Positions 1 through 13,094 of a DNA stretch of 64,000 nt are shown one piece after another (positions within the stretch are counted from its first letter, which is position 1; the number at the start of each line of letters is the position of its first letter). A program made the position numbers and the translations under genes. The notes under the pieces are model-generated. The model had not been told where the DNA came from and did not search any database. It was given only the letters and a program-made list of their open reading frames with translations. Source of the stretch: Dysidea avara (Eukaryota; Porifera; Demospongiae; Dictyoceratida; Dysideidae); assembly GCF_963678975.1 (NCBI RefSeq), contig NC_089276.1:21207226-21271225 (forward strand). Reading direction: 5' to 3'.

Positions 1-1610
1 TCTAGCTGATCTTTCTACAGGGTGATTTGTTTGTAGCTGAATTCTCTACAAGGTGATTTATTTGCAGCTGAGCTCTCCACAAGGTGACTTCTTCTAGCTG
101 AACTCTCTACAGAGTGATTGATTTTTTTGCATCTGAACTCTCTACATGGTGGTTTCTTTGTAACTGAACTCTCTACAGGGTGATTTGTTTGTAGCTGAAC
201 CCTCTACAGGGTGATCTGTTTATAGCTGAACTCCCTATAAGGTAACTTCTTCTAGCTGATCTTACTACAGGGCGATTTGTTTGTAGCTGAGTTCTCTACA
301 GGGTGATTTGTTTGCAGCTGAACTCTCTACATGGTAGTTTCTTTGTAGCTGAACTCTCTACAATGTGACTTCTTCTAGCTGAACTCTCTACAAGGTGACT
401 TGTTTCTAGCTGATCTCTCTACAGGGTGACTTGTTTCTAGCTGAACTCTCTACAGGTGATTTGTTTGCAGCTGAACTCTCTACATGGTGGTTTCTTTGTA
501 ACTGAACTCCCTGCAAGGTGACTTCTTCTAACTGATCTCTCTACAGGGAGATTTGTTTGTAGCTTAACTCTCTACAGGTGATTTGTTTGCAGCTGAACTC
601 TCTACATGATGGTTTCTTTGTAGCTGAACTCTCTACAAGGTGATTTCTTCTATAGCTGATCTTTCTACAGGGTGATTTGCTTGTAGCTGAACTCTCTACA
701 TGATGGTTTCTTTGTAGCTGAACTCTCTACAAGGTAATTTCTTCTAGCTGATCTTTCTACAGGGTGATTTGTTTGTAGCTGAACTCTCTACAGGTGATTT
801 GTTTGCAGCTGAACTCTCTACATGATGGTTTCTTTGTAGCTGAACTCTCTACAAGGTGATTTCGTCTATAGCTGATCTTTCTACAGGGTGATTTGCTTGT
901 AGCTGAAACTCTCTACATGATGGTTTCTTTGTAGCTGAACTCTCTACAAGGTAATTTCTTCTAGCTGATCTCTCTACAGGACAATTTGTTTGTAGCTGAA
1001 CTCTCATATGATTGTTTCATTGAAGCTGAAATCTCTACAAGGTGATTTCTTCTAGCTGATCTTTCTACAGGGTGATTTGTTTGTAGCAGAACTCTCTACA
1101 AGGAAACTTCTTCTAGCTGATCTCTCTACAGGGAGATTTGTTTGTAGCTGAACTCTCTACACGTGATTTGTTTGCGGCTGAATTCTCTACATGATGGTTT
1201 CTTTGTAGCTGAACTCTCTACAAGGTAATTTCTTCTAGCTGATCTCTCTACAGGGTGACTTGTTTGTAGCTGAATTCTGTATAGGTGATTTGTTTGCAGC
1301 TGAGCTCTTTACAGAATGGTTTCTTTGTAGCTGAACTCTCTACAAGGTAACTTCTTTTAGCTGATGTATCTACAGGGTCACTAGTTTGTAGCTGAATTCT
1401 CTACATGGTGGTTTCTTTGTAACTGAACTATCTACAAGGTGACATCTTCTAGCTGATCTTTCAACAGGGTGATTTGTTTGTAACTGAACTCTCTACAAGA
1501 AAACTTCTTCTAACTGATGTCTGAACAGGGTGAATTGTTTGTAGCTGAACTCTCTACAGGGTGATTTGTTTGTAGCTGATCTCTATACAGGTTACTTATT
1601 TCTAACTGAT
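1..1610. repeat. minisatellite array, about 30-bp units
   Basis: The sequence is an almost continuous array of imperfect units built on the core TAGCTGAACTCTCTACA followed by a GGTGATTT-like spacer with alternating TTTGT and CTTCT linkers, so two neighbouring variants often form a unit of about 60 bp. The array starts before the window. Units diverge by substitutions and small indels. Three units in the reverse orientation lie at 63776-63858 beside an inverted copy of the adjacent repeat body, so the array belongs to a larger repeat family rather than to a local satellite. Small ORFs across it are incidental. Confidence 0.93.
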
Positions 1611-2465
1611 CTCTTGAATTCTGTTCAGGGTGACTGCTCTATTAGGATGACTGCTCTATTAGAGTATCTCGATCTCGCACTTGCTACACCAAGTTGGATT
1701 TCGTGTTATAACTCCGTGGCTTTAAGTCTGATTCTTCTACACCATTGAAGAGCCTTTCTAAGATGATAACTCCATCTGTACAGTGAATTTTAAAGCATTA
1801 CCCCAAACGGTTTATCTGGTAGGCGTGGCAAGTAGTCGTTTTTTATTAGCTATTCTCGGTTGCGTAATTGTTACACACTGTTGATTTAGTTGTTGTATCT
1901 TCCTGGTTTTTAGCTCGATTTCTTTCAAACCACAAAAGGTTTGAGGTTCAATAGTTAACCTATTCATCCATCGATTTTCAACTTCTTCCCATACGCGGTT
2001 TACCCTGTAGGCGTGACAACATATTGGTGTTATTTTTCGTAAATAATCGCTTATAACTCTTTGCCTGTTTATGGTATTCCAGCCAAAGTTGGTACCGAGA
2101 TGCGCCTTTATACCCCCCTTCTGTGTGCCAAATTGCAAGGCCATCGGATAACGCGTTCTTGTTTTATAGCAGTTTTTGTAAGTGTGCGAAAAGAGGAAGA
2201 AAAATAAGAAGAAAAAAAAACGAAGAAACTAATCCAATTTTTGAAGTCGCATATCTCAGGAATTCCTGAAGCGATTTCGCTCAAATTCGGAATGTGGAGT
2301 ACTGAAGTTGGAGGGAATGTACATAGCAAAATTCGTCTTGTTTCATCAAGGCAGCACAGAGCTACGGAGGTGCGAAAAGTGCGTTTTCTTTCTTCCTGTC
2401 AATATACTCACGGGGTTGCGCACCGGCTTCTTGGGCCGCACGACACACTACCGTGTGTCTTGATT
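1611..2465 (+). repeat. body and hairpin end of a dispersed repeat
   Basis: This non-coding body follows the minisatellite directly and recurs in reverse orientation at about 62935-63775, in the same order relative to its minisatellite. It ends with a conserved segment containing CTTCCTGTCAATATACTCA and a small hairpin with GACACAC and GTGTGTC type arms around 2443-2460. The terminal segment alone recurs at about 12150-12230 and 51615-51710. Minisatellite plus terminal hairpin is reminiscent of non-autonomous Helitron/Helentron elements, but the canonical CTRR terminus is not obvious, so the class is a guess. Confidence 0.75.
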
Positions 2466-4965
2466 AGCCCTACGTCACTAACAACCAGGCAGCCTTTCAG
2501 CAAAAAACTGACTCTTTTCTAGTCCTGATACTGTCCATGTAATCTAGTAAATACTGTCTTTACTAATTTTTATGAGTTTCCCAGCACAATAGTGCATAGT
2601 CAAATGTGTGGCTACAATCATAGTAGCTACTAGTCATAATTAAACTCCATCATGAGGACTGAGGATATCATTGTTAATAATCCAAGGCTGCTGTTATAAT
2701 AACTAGATGCCATGCAAGTTTATATATGTGGGATCCAGTTGGCTTCTTAATGTAGCCACCTCATTAATGGTGCATTTATTTTTGGTCCCACAGGTGTACC
2801 CTTTTCATAGTTTACATTTTGTTAAAGAATTACCTTTTGCACTGACCTATATACTAATATGCTTCAATTCTAATATTTAAAGGCTTCTGCAAGGGATTTT
2901 CAGTGCTGGAGTTTAGCTACCATATACTCCTGATGTAGAGCTTCAGTGGGATAGAATTGGATATAATATTGGTAAACTCATCAGTAAAATCAATGGATTA
3001 TTGCATTTGACCTGTCATTCAACCATGTACATGATCATGACAGCTAATTTATGTCATTACAAATTGGTTTTGGTTGCACTTCGTCATGATGACCTCAACT
3101 TTATAGTATGCACAAACAAATCATCCATTTAGCAGCAGACAGAAGACTGATAAAAATAATTATCAATATGTAGACTGTAGTCCATTAACCAGATGGTGAA
3201 GATAATTATATAAGGAAACATTATGAGTTATTATTTATACCAGTTTCCTGTACTCTGAGGAGTCACACTCATTAATGGGTATGATGCAGGATGAGCAAGC
3301 TATAATGCCATATATGGATGACTTACTTTCACAGTTCTTGTCTAATAACATTTTAATCAGTCTCACCATTGAAAATTATTTTTGGGTTGCATATACACAC
3401 ATACATGTAGTAGAATTACAAAACGACAGTAAAACACGACACTCCATGGTTTACAGCATGCATCATCACCATAAGTAATTCAGGATTGACCAGATTCCTA
3501 TAAATAGATTCTAGAATTATCTTGTGGCATCACATATAATGTACATACATACACAATGTAAGTCAGGGATCCGCTAATGAAGAAAAAAGCAATAGAAGAT
3601 ATCATCATAAGCCAATACTAAATTAATAAAGCTACACAGGAAACTATGTTTCATCCTCCTCCTGTATAATGACCTACACTGATGAATGATTTACTCGCTG
3701 ACGTCAACAGCAAACCATTAAAAATTAACCATGACAATAAGTGGCTTTTAGATTATAGCTACCATTCTAATGTAAGACCTGTTGAATCTGATTTTTTAAT
3801 GTGCAACCATACTCCGTTGCTAGCTACAAGAGCTCACAAATTTACACTCCACTTTTTCTCCACTGGATTCCATTACCAGTATAGGACAGACTATATATAT
3901 ACATCTCAGTCTTCACCATCTGTAGTCAACATATATTTAAACGGTGTGTTTCAAAGGGTGTAAAGAAATTCTAATAGTCTTAAAATATTTATCATGTTAC
4001 ACAAGTAAACTCTTTCTTATGAGACCAAAAAGGAGACACAGATTCCCTCTCCAAGGGCACACGAAATAGCTGTACTAACTTATTATGCATAATAACTAAT
4101 GAGTCTTGATTTGCTGAATAACACCCATGGCCAGTGGTGATTCTATACCTGACCTACAATGGGGGCCAAGTAGGGAACAGTATGACTATTGTGTAGTAAA
4201 AACATGAAAAGTGCTAAAAAATAACAATGCCAATCTATACTGCAACTTTTCCTTAAGATTATTTAAAAGTTATATTTCAGGATGGGGCATGGGCCATGCC
4301 CTACCTTAGAATCGCCTATGCCCATGGCCACTGATGCAGTGTCATTTTGACAGTACAGAGTAATAAATCACTTACAACACATGCATAAATACAATGGATT
4401 TCACTACTTCACTGAAATTTATTAATACTATAGCCAAGTTAAGGGGAATATAATATGGCATGATGGTATGAGTGAGATACTATTAGCCTTGAGAATATTT
4501 TGTGCTATACTATATCTTGGACGTATTCCACCTGTCATCAAAAGGTGGACATGACTTTTCCTGTACTGTTATAGGCCAAAATGTATAGTAGCTTCACCCT
4601 TCTATAGCTTACTAGCTTCAATGTTTCATCATAGCTAACAGTACATGAATCATTCAGCACATCATCACAACTAATGCAGATGTCATAACGTGAGCTAGCT
4701 CGTATGCTGTTTGGAATGTGCTAGCTGGCTTGAGGATATTAAGGCACATCTTGGCAAATGCACCATGTGGATGCATATTCTGCACATCTTTTGAAGCTTG
4801 AATTACAAGAAACATAGACTCAAAATATATGACCAGATCTGCAAAAGGGGGTCTCATAGCCTTTCCAAATTTCCACGTTTGCTGAGTCATAACTCATCAT
4901 GTGTTAGACCCATTGTCTTACAATTACATCCAGGATTAGTGCTATGTTAGAAGTGTAAGGTGACC
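2466..4965. other. no recognisable gene
   Basis: AT-rich sequence with only short, unrecognisable ORFs, the longest about 93 codons at 3682-3963. I see no family motif, no signal peptide paired with good splice sites, and no RNA gene. It is probably intergenic sequence upstream of the large gene. Confidence 0.55.
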
Positions 4966-4967
4966 AA

Positions 4968-5762
4968 ATTTCAGGCTGGTACCATATAAGTTATGGATTG
5001 CCAAATACATGCAATTGGAAAGGCAATAAGACCCCTTTTTCACATATGTAGATTAGTTTGTAGACATCCTTCCAGGTATTTGTCCCATTTCACTTTAGTG
5101 AACAATTTTCACTTAGGTTCCTTGGCTCATGGTAAGCACCTTGTACAGGCTTTGCCTCCAGTGTTTGCCCTCAGTGCCTAACTGGTAAACCATGCAGATA
5201 AAATGCACATCTTTAAAAGCTTGAATTGACACGGTGAATTACAAAGTTCTAATTGTTTCACGTGTAACATTAAGACTTTATTTACAAAATCCAATCACAA
5301 TTATCTTTACCAACCTAAAATGCACATCTAACATATTACAGACTAGCTACCGTCTTGTGGTGGATTAGAGATAATTAGCCACAAACATATACATAATTAT
5401 AACTATGTATTCTGCTGGCTAAAGTACCATTACTGTAATCATTATCTTCTAATGTATATTTAGCTAAATTCATGATCAAGTTCAACAATGTATGTTCTGC
5501 AGTTATGTAACTTCAATCCTCTAGTCTTCATCACCAACATGTACTCTCACAACTTTATATGTAACAACTTTAAACAGGCTGTAGGACCAGGTGCACTACA
5601 GACCTTCATACTTGTGCTGCAAAGCCTTAATAGATAAAAACAATGTACCACAATACAGTAAGTTTACAAATGAAGTTTATGTGATTTTCTGTGCCTTTTG
5701 GATACTTACATCTCTTCCTACAGAATATGGCCCAACTTGTTATACTATTTATTCTATTGTCC
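4968..5762. repeat. segmental duplication, copy 1
   Basis: About 0.8 kb beginning near TTCAGGCTGGTACCATATA and ending near ACTATTTATTCTATTGTC is repeated with high identity at 6162-6992, a period of about 1.2 kb. Both copies include a short GGACCAGGTG ... CTACAGACCTT segment followed by GCAAAGCCTTAATA, which also forms the 3' tail of SINE-like copies elsewhere in this window. No coding content is recognisable. Confidence 0.85.
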
Positions 5763-6161
5763 ATCATGCACTAAATTAAGAATGTCTAATTATGTGACCC
5801 AGTCTGAGAAAACTGGTCTTATCGCCCATGTCAGCAGATTCAATTTTTCACCCAGGACACAAAGCTACATGAATAAACTATCTAATTCCACAATCAAAAT
5901 CAACTAGACTTGAGTGGTCTGGTTTTGCTGGCTACTTTTCCCAAGCCCAGTGGCGATCCATACGTGCGGTGTGGGCCTTAATGGAGCTCTGGTCAGCCTG
6001 GGGATGACTGTATGTGGCTGTACAGCACTGTGGTGTTGAATAAGTACCTCTGCTGTGAATTTCCTTTCATTTTAGCCAATTTTGAGACCTGAATGGTCCA
6101 AAACGTGGCCTAATTCATCCCTATGCCTTCCTTTTCAATTCTTGAACACCATCTTGCCCAC

Positions 6162-6992
6162 CTTCAGGCTGGTACCATATACACAAGTCAAGTTATGGAT
6201 TGCCAAATACATGCAATTGAAAAGGCAATAAGACCCCTTTTTACATATGTATAGATTAGTTTGTAGACATCCTTCTAGGTATTTGTCCCGTTTCACTTTA
6301 GTGAACAATTTCACTTAGGTTCTTTGGCTCATGGTAAGCACCCTGTACAGGCTCTGCCTCCAGTGTTCGCCCTCAGTGCCTAACTGGTAAACCATGCAGA
6401 TAAAAACAATATTCTGCACATCTTTAAAAGCATGAATTGACACGGTGAATTGCAAAGTTCTAATCGTTTCACGTGTAACATTAAGGCTTGTTTTTTCCAA
6501 AATCCAATCACATTACCAAACTAAGTACACCTAAAATGCACATCTAACATATTACAGACTAGCTACCGTCTTGTGGTGGATTAGTGATAATTAGCCAAAA
6601 ACATATACATAATTATAACTATGTATTCTGCTGGCTAAAGTACCATTACTGTAATCATTATCTTCTAATGTATATTTAGCTAAATTCATGATCAAGTTCA
6701 ACAATGTACGTTCTGCAGTTATGTAACTTCAATATAGAATCCTCTAGTCTTCATCATCAACATGTACTCTCACAACTTTATATGTAACAACTTTAAACAG
6801 GCTGTAGGACCAGGTGTCCTACAGACCTTTATAATTGTGCTGCAAAGCCTTAATAAATAAAAACAATGTACCACAATACAGTTACTGTAAGTTTACAAAT
6901 GAAGTTTAATAAGTGACTTTCTGTACCTTTTGGATACTTACATCTCTTCCTACAGAATATGGCCCAACTTGTTATACTATTTATTCTATTGT
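6162..6992. repeat. segmental duplication, copy 2
   Basis: Same orientation and order as copy 1 at 4968-5762, with small indels. The roughly 400 bp between the copies (5763-6161) holds nothing recognisable. Confidence 0.85.
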
Positions 6993-9234
6993 CTAATTCG
7001 TGGTACCATATATTTCATACATGCTTATTATATTTGTGACAAGCTTTGAATAATATATATAAATATGCATATATGTGACTGATTGTATGCAAGCATATTT
7101 AAAAAGTTCTCTATACTCAAAAACTAAACCGTTGAATGTGATGAACAAGAAACATGACTATCATGCAGTGTATGTATAACTAACTGTCCATTGTGTTGTA
7201 TAATGGTGTGCTAGCTAATGGTGATAATGATATTTGTCTACATGTAATTAATAATTTTGTTGATGGCTTGTCTATTACATTTTTAAGGAAAGTACATATA
7301 CACTTCAAAGATATCTTTCACCCACATGCATCTGTTCAGTGTATACATGGTAGTCAGAGGCGGGCATTCAACTGTACAATTAATTATTTTTATCACATGT
7401 CTGGCACCATTAATTCTTTCCTTTGCCATGTGGTAAGTGCTGGTTCACCAGTCATAACTACATTACAACTACAAACAAGTGTCAACAGGGAAAATATTAG
7501 AAATTTAATTATAGTAGGAATGGTAGAAATCAAAAGCAATACAAGGGAAGTCATCTAGCCACACCTGCAGCTTACTATTGGACATGTAATCCCTATGGCT
7601 ACGCTATTGACAGGCTGTATATGACTGAGGAATTAAATGTCCACTAGTATAGCTGCAGGCTTATATTGCAATGGTCACGGTAAATTATTTCCATATTTTG
7701 ACACTATAACCAAAACATGAAGAATAGTAGCATACATACACTATGCCAAATAAAATACCATAACACATTAAAATGCAAACCTGATGCGACTCAACCTATC
7801 AGCCTATAGTGCAGTTAGCTCTGGTAATGAGAGCTGAAGCTCTAAAGGATGGCTACACCACTGGATTTCCTTTCGATATGTGCATACAAGTTGCAAGGGA
7901 AGTGCATAACTAAGCTAGGTACATGACAACATGCACGTGCCGTAATGTTTGTACAAAATCCCTTGGTTATAATCTTAGTTCTTTTAATGGTGTACATGGA
8001 ATGCATACGCTGTACTTAATAAATTCTTACCCAATAATCTTTAAGCATGTTAGCTTTTACCAATGTGTGTATTGCAGTGGAAATAAATTGAGCAATCATA
8101 CGATATAAGCCTCTCTGATCCTCTATTATATTAACTCTTGATGTATGAAATGACATAAACTTATCAGTAGAGAATAATATTAATTTTAGGTTTGTCTAAG
8201 GCAATCCATACAAGAGGAACATCAGTGGTCAATTATGTAAGCAGCGTAAATCTGACAAAACAAACACTGTCTACATTTCAATAAGGTTATGACCATTTTC
8301 CAGCAATAATGCGGGATGTGATAATGCACATTGCCCACACATTAGGAAGTTATTGTATAGTCTGTAATATAGTCATAATCAATTCCACATGCTTGTTAAT
8401 TTTAATTTCATGACTCTGTATTGACATTAATTTTGTGTTTTCTGAGTCTACAGTGGAACCTCTCTTAAAGAACTCCCTGAATTAAGGACACAGTATCATA
8501 CAGTACAGTAGTATGGTATATTTTATTATTATTAGGCATCATGGAGATCACACTTTCTTGCAAAATTTAACCACTCACAATACCTTCATGGTACCTTGGC
8601 TGCATTAGTAAATCAGAGTCAAGTACAAAAGTGTCTTCAGAATGGCTAAAAATGCTTCCAATAGGTTGCTATGAATTTAAAAATATATATTTAGTGTACT
8701 GACTGACCTGATGCCTTTGAAGCATAATAGCCACTTCAGTTATTACAGATTGGGGCATGCATTCAGACATGAAATCACTATTATGATAAGTCTGGCATTA
8801 TTCTTTCTTTTGGCATAATAAATTATGCAAAACTTCATCAGTTGTAATCATGTTATAAAAAATAAACAAGCAAGTACAAGAAAACACCACAAATAGATAG
8901 TGGTAAAAGAGGGGGGTCACCTATACCTGCAGATATGTCATCAATATAAACTGAAGTAGAAATTAAATGTCCAATAGTACACTTGCATGCAGCGGCTTCC
9001 CTTGTTTCAGTACTTTTGATCCTTAAACCTTTATAGAAAAAACCTTCAGAAAAAGGACCAAGTTCTTGTCCCCAAAAGAGTCTAGCTCTATACATATTTA
9101 CATCTCAAAAAGTTGTATTACATACAGCAAAGTTAACATATTATAGGACTAAATTCTGAGTCTCAAAAGTGTCTGTATTATAGAAAGGTTTATTGTACAA
9201 TGTACCACTTTCACACCTCAGATCAAAGGAAAGC
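6993..9234. other. no recognisable gene
   Basis: AT-rich sequence. A 121-codon ORF at 7193-7558 has no recognisable motif and no obvious gene context. At about 8452-8495 the string CAGTGGAACCTCTCTTAA resembles the end of pogo/Tigger-type DNA transposons, but no partner end was found. Confidence 0.45.
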
Positions 9235-9400
9235 CAGTGCATATATATCACATATCGCACTGACTCAAAATGTTAACGAGATATACGCACTGCTACCAGT
9301 GCATATATCTCATTAAGGCAGTGCATATATCTTGTTACACACTGCCTTAACGAGATATATGCACTGCCACCAGTGCGTATATCTCGTTAATTTGAGACAT
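9235..9400. repeat. cluster of alternating inverted repeats
   Basis: A unit of about 18 bp, close to GTGCATATATCTCGTTA, occurs at least four times in alternating orientation (about 9235, 9274, 9295, 9318, 9345, 9372), so several nested stem-loops can form. No coding role is apparent. Confidence 0.8.
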
Positions 9401-9463
9401 TGCATACCTAATAGGTGTGCACACTATATCCAGAAATCATTAGATTTCTTTGATGTTATACTG

Positions 9464-9766
9464 TTATCCTCTTCTCTTATATAGGGAATCAAGCAAGCTG
9501 TGATTGTGCATGGGATTGAATTCTGCTAAATAACCTGTGATTGTGGGATTCAATTTTAATACATCAACAGTAGTTTGTTTTTTACTTTTGTAAATGTAAC
9601 AATTAAAGTAACATAAATAACACTAGTCTCTTAAAACTGTATTTGCAATAATAAAATCAAACTACTGTTTGATGTATTAAAATTGAATTCCACAATCACA
9701 GTTTGTTTGGCAAAATTCAATTCCACAATCACGGCTTACTTGGTTCCCTATATAAGAGAAGGGTAT
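9464..9766. mobile_element. foldback MITE
   Basis: About 300 bp with long inverted arms. The left end TTCTCTTATATAGGGAA is answered at the right by TTCCCTATATAAGAGAA, and the inner parts carrying TTCAATTTTAATACATCAA and its complement also pair. This is a typical non-autonomous foldback element without an ORF. Confidence 0.85.
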
Positions 9767-9822
9767 AGCAACTGAAGATTTTGCCAATTAGGTGAGTCTA
9801 CATGCTAAAGTAGAACATATTA

Positions 9823-9933
9823 GTTATACCACAGGCACTCATGCTTTGCCTGTATATACGCACTCGCCCTCGGGCTGCGGCCCTCAGGCTTGTGCGTATA
9901 TATCAGGCAAAGCACTCATTCCTGTGGTATAAC
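9823..9933. repeat. near-perfect 111-bp palindrome
   Basis: Begins GTTATACCACAGG and ends CCTGTGGTATAAC. Two arms of roughly 50 bp, including ATATACGCAC and GCCCTCGGGC elements, pair with few mismatches around a very short centre. The arms are much richer in GC than the surroundings. It is probably a small foldback element. Confidence 0.87.
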
Positions 9934-12840
9934 CATTACGTATACTAACTCGTGTGACTAATTAAATGATGTTGATCAGACAAAACAAACATTTCCTGCA
10001 TTACTTATTATATTTGCAGATAGTAATGGAAGGAAGTTAATGCCAATAATGGAACTTTTTTCCCACACACATATTATTTAATTGTGTGGGTGGTTATCAT
10101 TTGGGTATTAAGTAACTAACACAAAATCTTAATGGATCTACTAAAGTGACAGGATTTTTATTGTTGCAGATATAATACATCTCCTCAGTACCTTGCATGG
10201 TATAATATACTTTCACTAGTCACTACAAAAAGTGTGAATCTAGAGTTACCTAATCACTTATACAGCTACATATAAAACATGTACAGGTATTGCAATTACT
10301 TTCTCAATAAGGCTGCACTGCATGGCAACCATACTAATGTTGTTTAAACTCAGGGTTGTTGTTAGAATCTGCTAGATCAGAACTTATAATATCCATTATT
10401 GAGATAAAATAGATTGTTTCACTGTTCCATGACAAATACATAGGTAATTATAGTGATGGAATCATAAAATACAACAAGAAAGTGTCTAATTGAAATGTTA
10501 TGTCACACTTGAGCTCTAACAATGCAAATCAAGATATTACAAGTGTGTTGGAAAGTTCAGCACTGCACAAACTATTTGTATAAACTCTACCAATATTATA
10601 GAAACCACACAAAAATGTTATTATAGTAGTCTACTTGTGGTTCAAAACAGGATATCACTGTGGTTTACTAATTACTCCTATATACAGTATAGATGCTTTT
10701 TTAGTGGTGGGATGTGATTTTTGTGGAACAAATGTTTTTGTAAGTATACTAACATTTCCTCGCTGCGAATACAAGGAATACAAAAAGGTATTGCAATAAC
10801 CAACACCATTTTATGGGCATCCACAGCATTCAGCTGTTAGGTCATACACAATTAAGGTCTACAAATGAACTGGTCTTTATTCCAGTTCAATTAAAGACCT
10901 TAAAATGCATTATTAGTGTTAATAGTGTAAGACATAAAATCAAACTCTTACTCTAGTACTCCCATCCAACTCCATTCTGTTGTGACCTATTTACCCATTA
11001 CAAATATGACTTTATAATGCACATAATATATAAGTCATCTACTGTATGAAAGACTCAACTAAACCAGTGTACCTACTGACCTGGATCTGAGACATATCAA
11101 GGGCACTCCATACTAAGTAAACAGGTAGCTATAAGGTAACTCAGTAACAATCAATTAGTGGCTGTGGTTCTGCATAAGCATCTTGTATTAAGTGAGCATG
11201 ACACTGTGTATATTTACATACCTCAACACGCCTTGTTGATAAATGGAGGTGGTTCAACATATGTCTATGACAGTAAAAATTGAGGTGGTTCAACATAATT
11301 ATGTCTATGGACAGTAAACAGTCCTGATAAGTGAGTGTGTGGCTAACCAATTAAAGTGGATCACATAAATTATGACATGTACATACACCATTAATGGTCG
11401 ATTAGTATGGGTGTGCCTCCATGTCAGGACATGGCTCCGTGCATACCTACATACTGCAATATAAGTTGCTGTTGAAGAGGTGTAGCTCCACGAATGCATT
11501 TGAAAAGTGATGTGGACACTGTGCTTCGTTTTCAGATATGTTCAACCCACTACACAGTGTTATAAATGAAGAACACTTTGAGAAATTCAACCTGCAATGA
11601 ATATGGAAAATATGGACTCCAACAATTCCATTATGAAAGCCTAGGGAAGCCATCATACACTAGCTACCACAAATTGACACCTTGTACTGTCAGCAAAGAT
11701 AAATGAGACACAAAGGAGGACAATAAATCCATGATGTGTGCATTGTATACTATGCAGTATGCCAAAAAAACACCTGCATGTCAGGCTGAAGTTACATTTA
11801 ACAGTGAAAAATCAAGCCTGTAGCCATAGCTGTTACTGAGTTACTCCTGTCTGAAAACATTGGTATGTAAGCAAGCAAGCAAGCCAGTTAGTCAGGAAGT
11901 AGAAAATTTCTCTAAATAAAAAAATTGGAAGTATACCAGGTCATATTGCAGGCATGGTTAAACCTAACCAACTGCCATGGTGCTATGAATGCATTGTCAG
12001 GCTGGTTTCTTGCCAATTCTTTTTTGTGGCAAAGTGCATAATTTATCTTCATGATCCTTATTATACAGATACAATCGTACAGTATGATATAGTGGGTCAG
12101 GTTCATAAAGGCAGTATGGAGCCACGTTGCGTGAAAATTGTGTTATTGTTCTTCCTGTCAATAACACACTGGTATGATCAAGTGATGTACCAGCTTCTTG
12201 GGCTGCATGACACACTGCCGTGTGTCTTGATAGACATTGAAAAACAGGAACATAAGAAATGCTAGCTAGACTCTTTGTATGCCATGCAATATTGTACACA
12301 GGCATAGGAACATTCTCAAGTCAGTACACTTAGCCCTTCGAATTTCAAAAACTCCTACTGCAAGAAAAGAAGTACATACCCATGCGGCCATGCCCCACCA
12401 CATTAAAAATACTGTAGTAATTTTATTGTAGCTACAGTAGCTACAATAGTATAGTCACAATCCTATTGGAGAGATTGCGCAAGATTTCAGTAAATGGATA
12501 CAAGGAGATCTCTACTCTTACTTATCTCTCAGAATATCATATTTGGGGTCAGATAGTAGATATATACATATAAGACGTATGGTTGCAAAACATGCTCATT
12601 TCAGCCCACACTTGATGACCTACTGACGAGAAGTACATTACCTCAAACCTCAAGCATGTAGAACTAGATGTGCGAGCTCAGTCAGCATATCAAAGATACC
12701 ATAGAAACTGTCTTACCTGGTGGGTGTGAAGAGACCATATGGTCAATCAACCTCAAGAGCTTGAAGCTAACCACAACACCAAAAGAATGGGCTTTGTTAA
12801 CTGCACACATCCTGCATCTGCTATTTTAATATCGTTTTGG
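9934..12840. other. intergenic sequence with decayed repeats
   Basis: No gene recognised. About 11480-11870 is a diverged copy of the dispersed repeat seen at 28554-29290 (shared GCTTCG..TTCAG and GTTCAACCC stretches). About 12140-12230 holds the hairpin end of the repeat described at 1611-2465. Short ORFs here are incidental. Confidence 0.6.
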
Positions 12841-12875
12841 TATAAAAGTTTATCTTGTTGGATACCTCACTTCAG
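12841..12875 (+). promoter_or_regulatory. TATA box and initiator of the large gene
   Basis: TATAAAAG at 12841-12848 is followed 28 bp downstream (T of TATA to A) by CTCACTTC, a good initiator match with the A at 12869. This would give a 34-nt leader before the ATG at 12903. The spacing is what RNA polymerase II core promoters use. The transcription start itself is inferred, not seen. Confidence 0.62.
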
Positions 12876-12902
12876 TGCTTGCATTCTTTATGAGGTGCAA
12901 GA

Positions 12903-13094
12903 ATGATAGGCAAAGCAAGTGGAGTTTTCTTGTTGTGCTTGCTAAAGCACGCTGTCTCTGTTCCAATGAATGACTTCTTTATGCTTGGAACGGGAACGTT
13001 CTCTACACTTGGAGATGCTGAAGAGTCAGAGTGTGTACAGGGTAGTCAAAGTATTGTCTCCGAATATTGTGGCGACCCCTTTGATACAATATGC
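12903..13094 (+). CDS. exon 1: signal peptide and start of NIDO domain
   Basis: Sixty-four codons from the first ATG after the TATA box. Residues 1-20 look like a signal peptide (hydrophobic GVFLLCLL core, small residues at AVSV). The rest has the look of a NIDO N-terminal half: DFFMLGTG, GDAEES, then CGDPFDTIC, which joins the next exon's VTRDGGLQL to give the usual pattern of an aromatic patch followed by a strand and a G-rich turn. The exon ends at GC|GTAAGT with complete codons (phase 0), exactly as the next exon requires. The join to 22033 over an 8.9 kb intron is inferred from phase and domain completion. Confidence 0.7.

Noticed and set aside
1-1600. CRISPR-like array because of regular repeats
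   Set aside because: The units are contiguous and degenerate with no unique spacers, in animal DNA; this is a minisatellite.
2241-2522. 93-codon plus-strand ORF at the end of the left repeat
   Set aside because: It lies in the dispersed hairpin-ended repeat, and the frame is not kept in the inverted copy near 63000.
3682-3963. 93-codon plus-strand ORF
   Set aside because: No motif and no supporting context in an AT-rich intergenic stretch.
7193-7558. 121-codon plus-strand ORF
   Set aside because: No recognisable domain, no promoter or splice context, and composition like the surrounding non-coding sequence.
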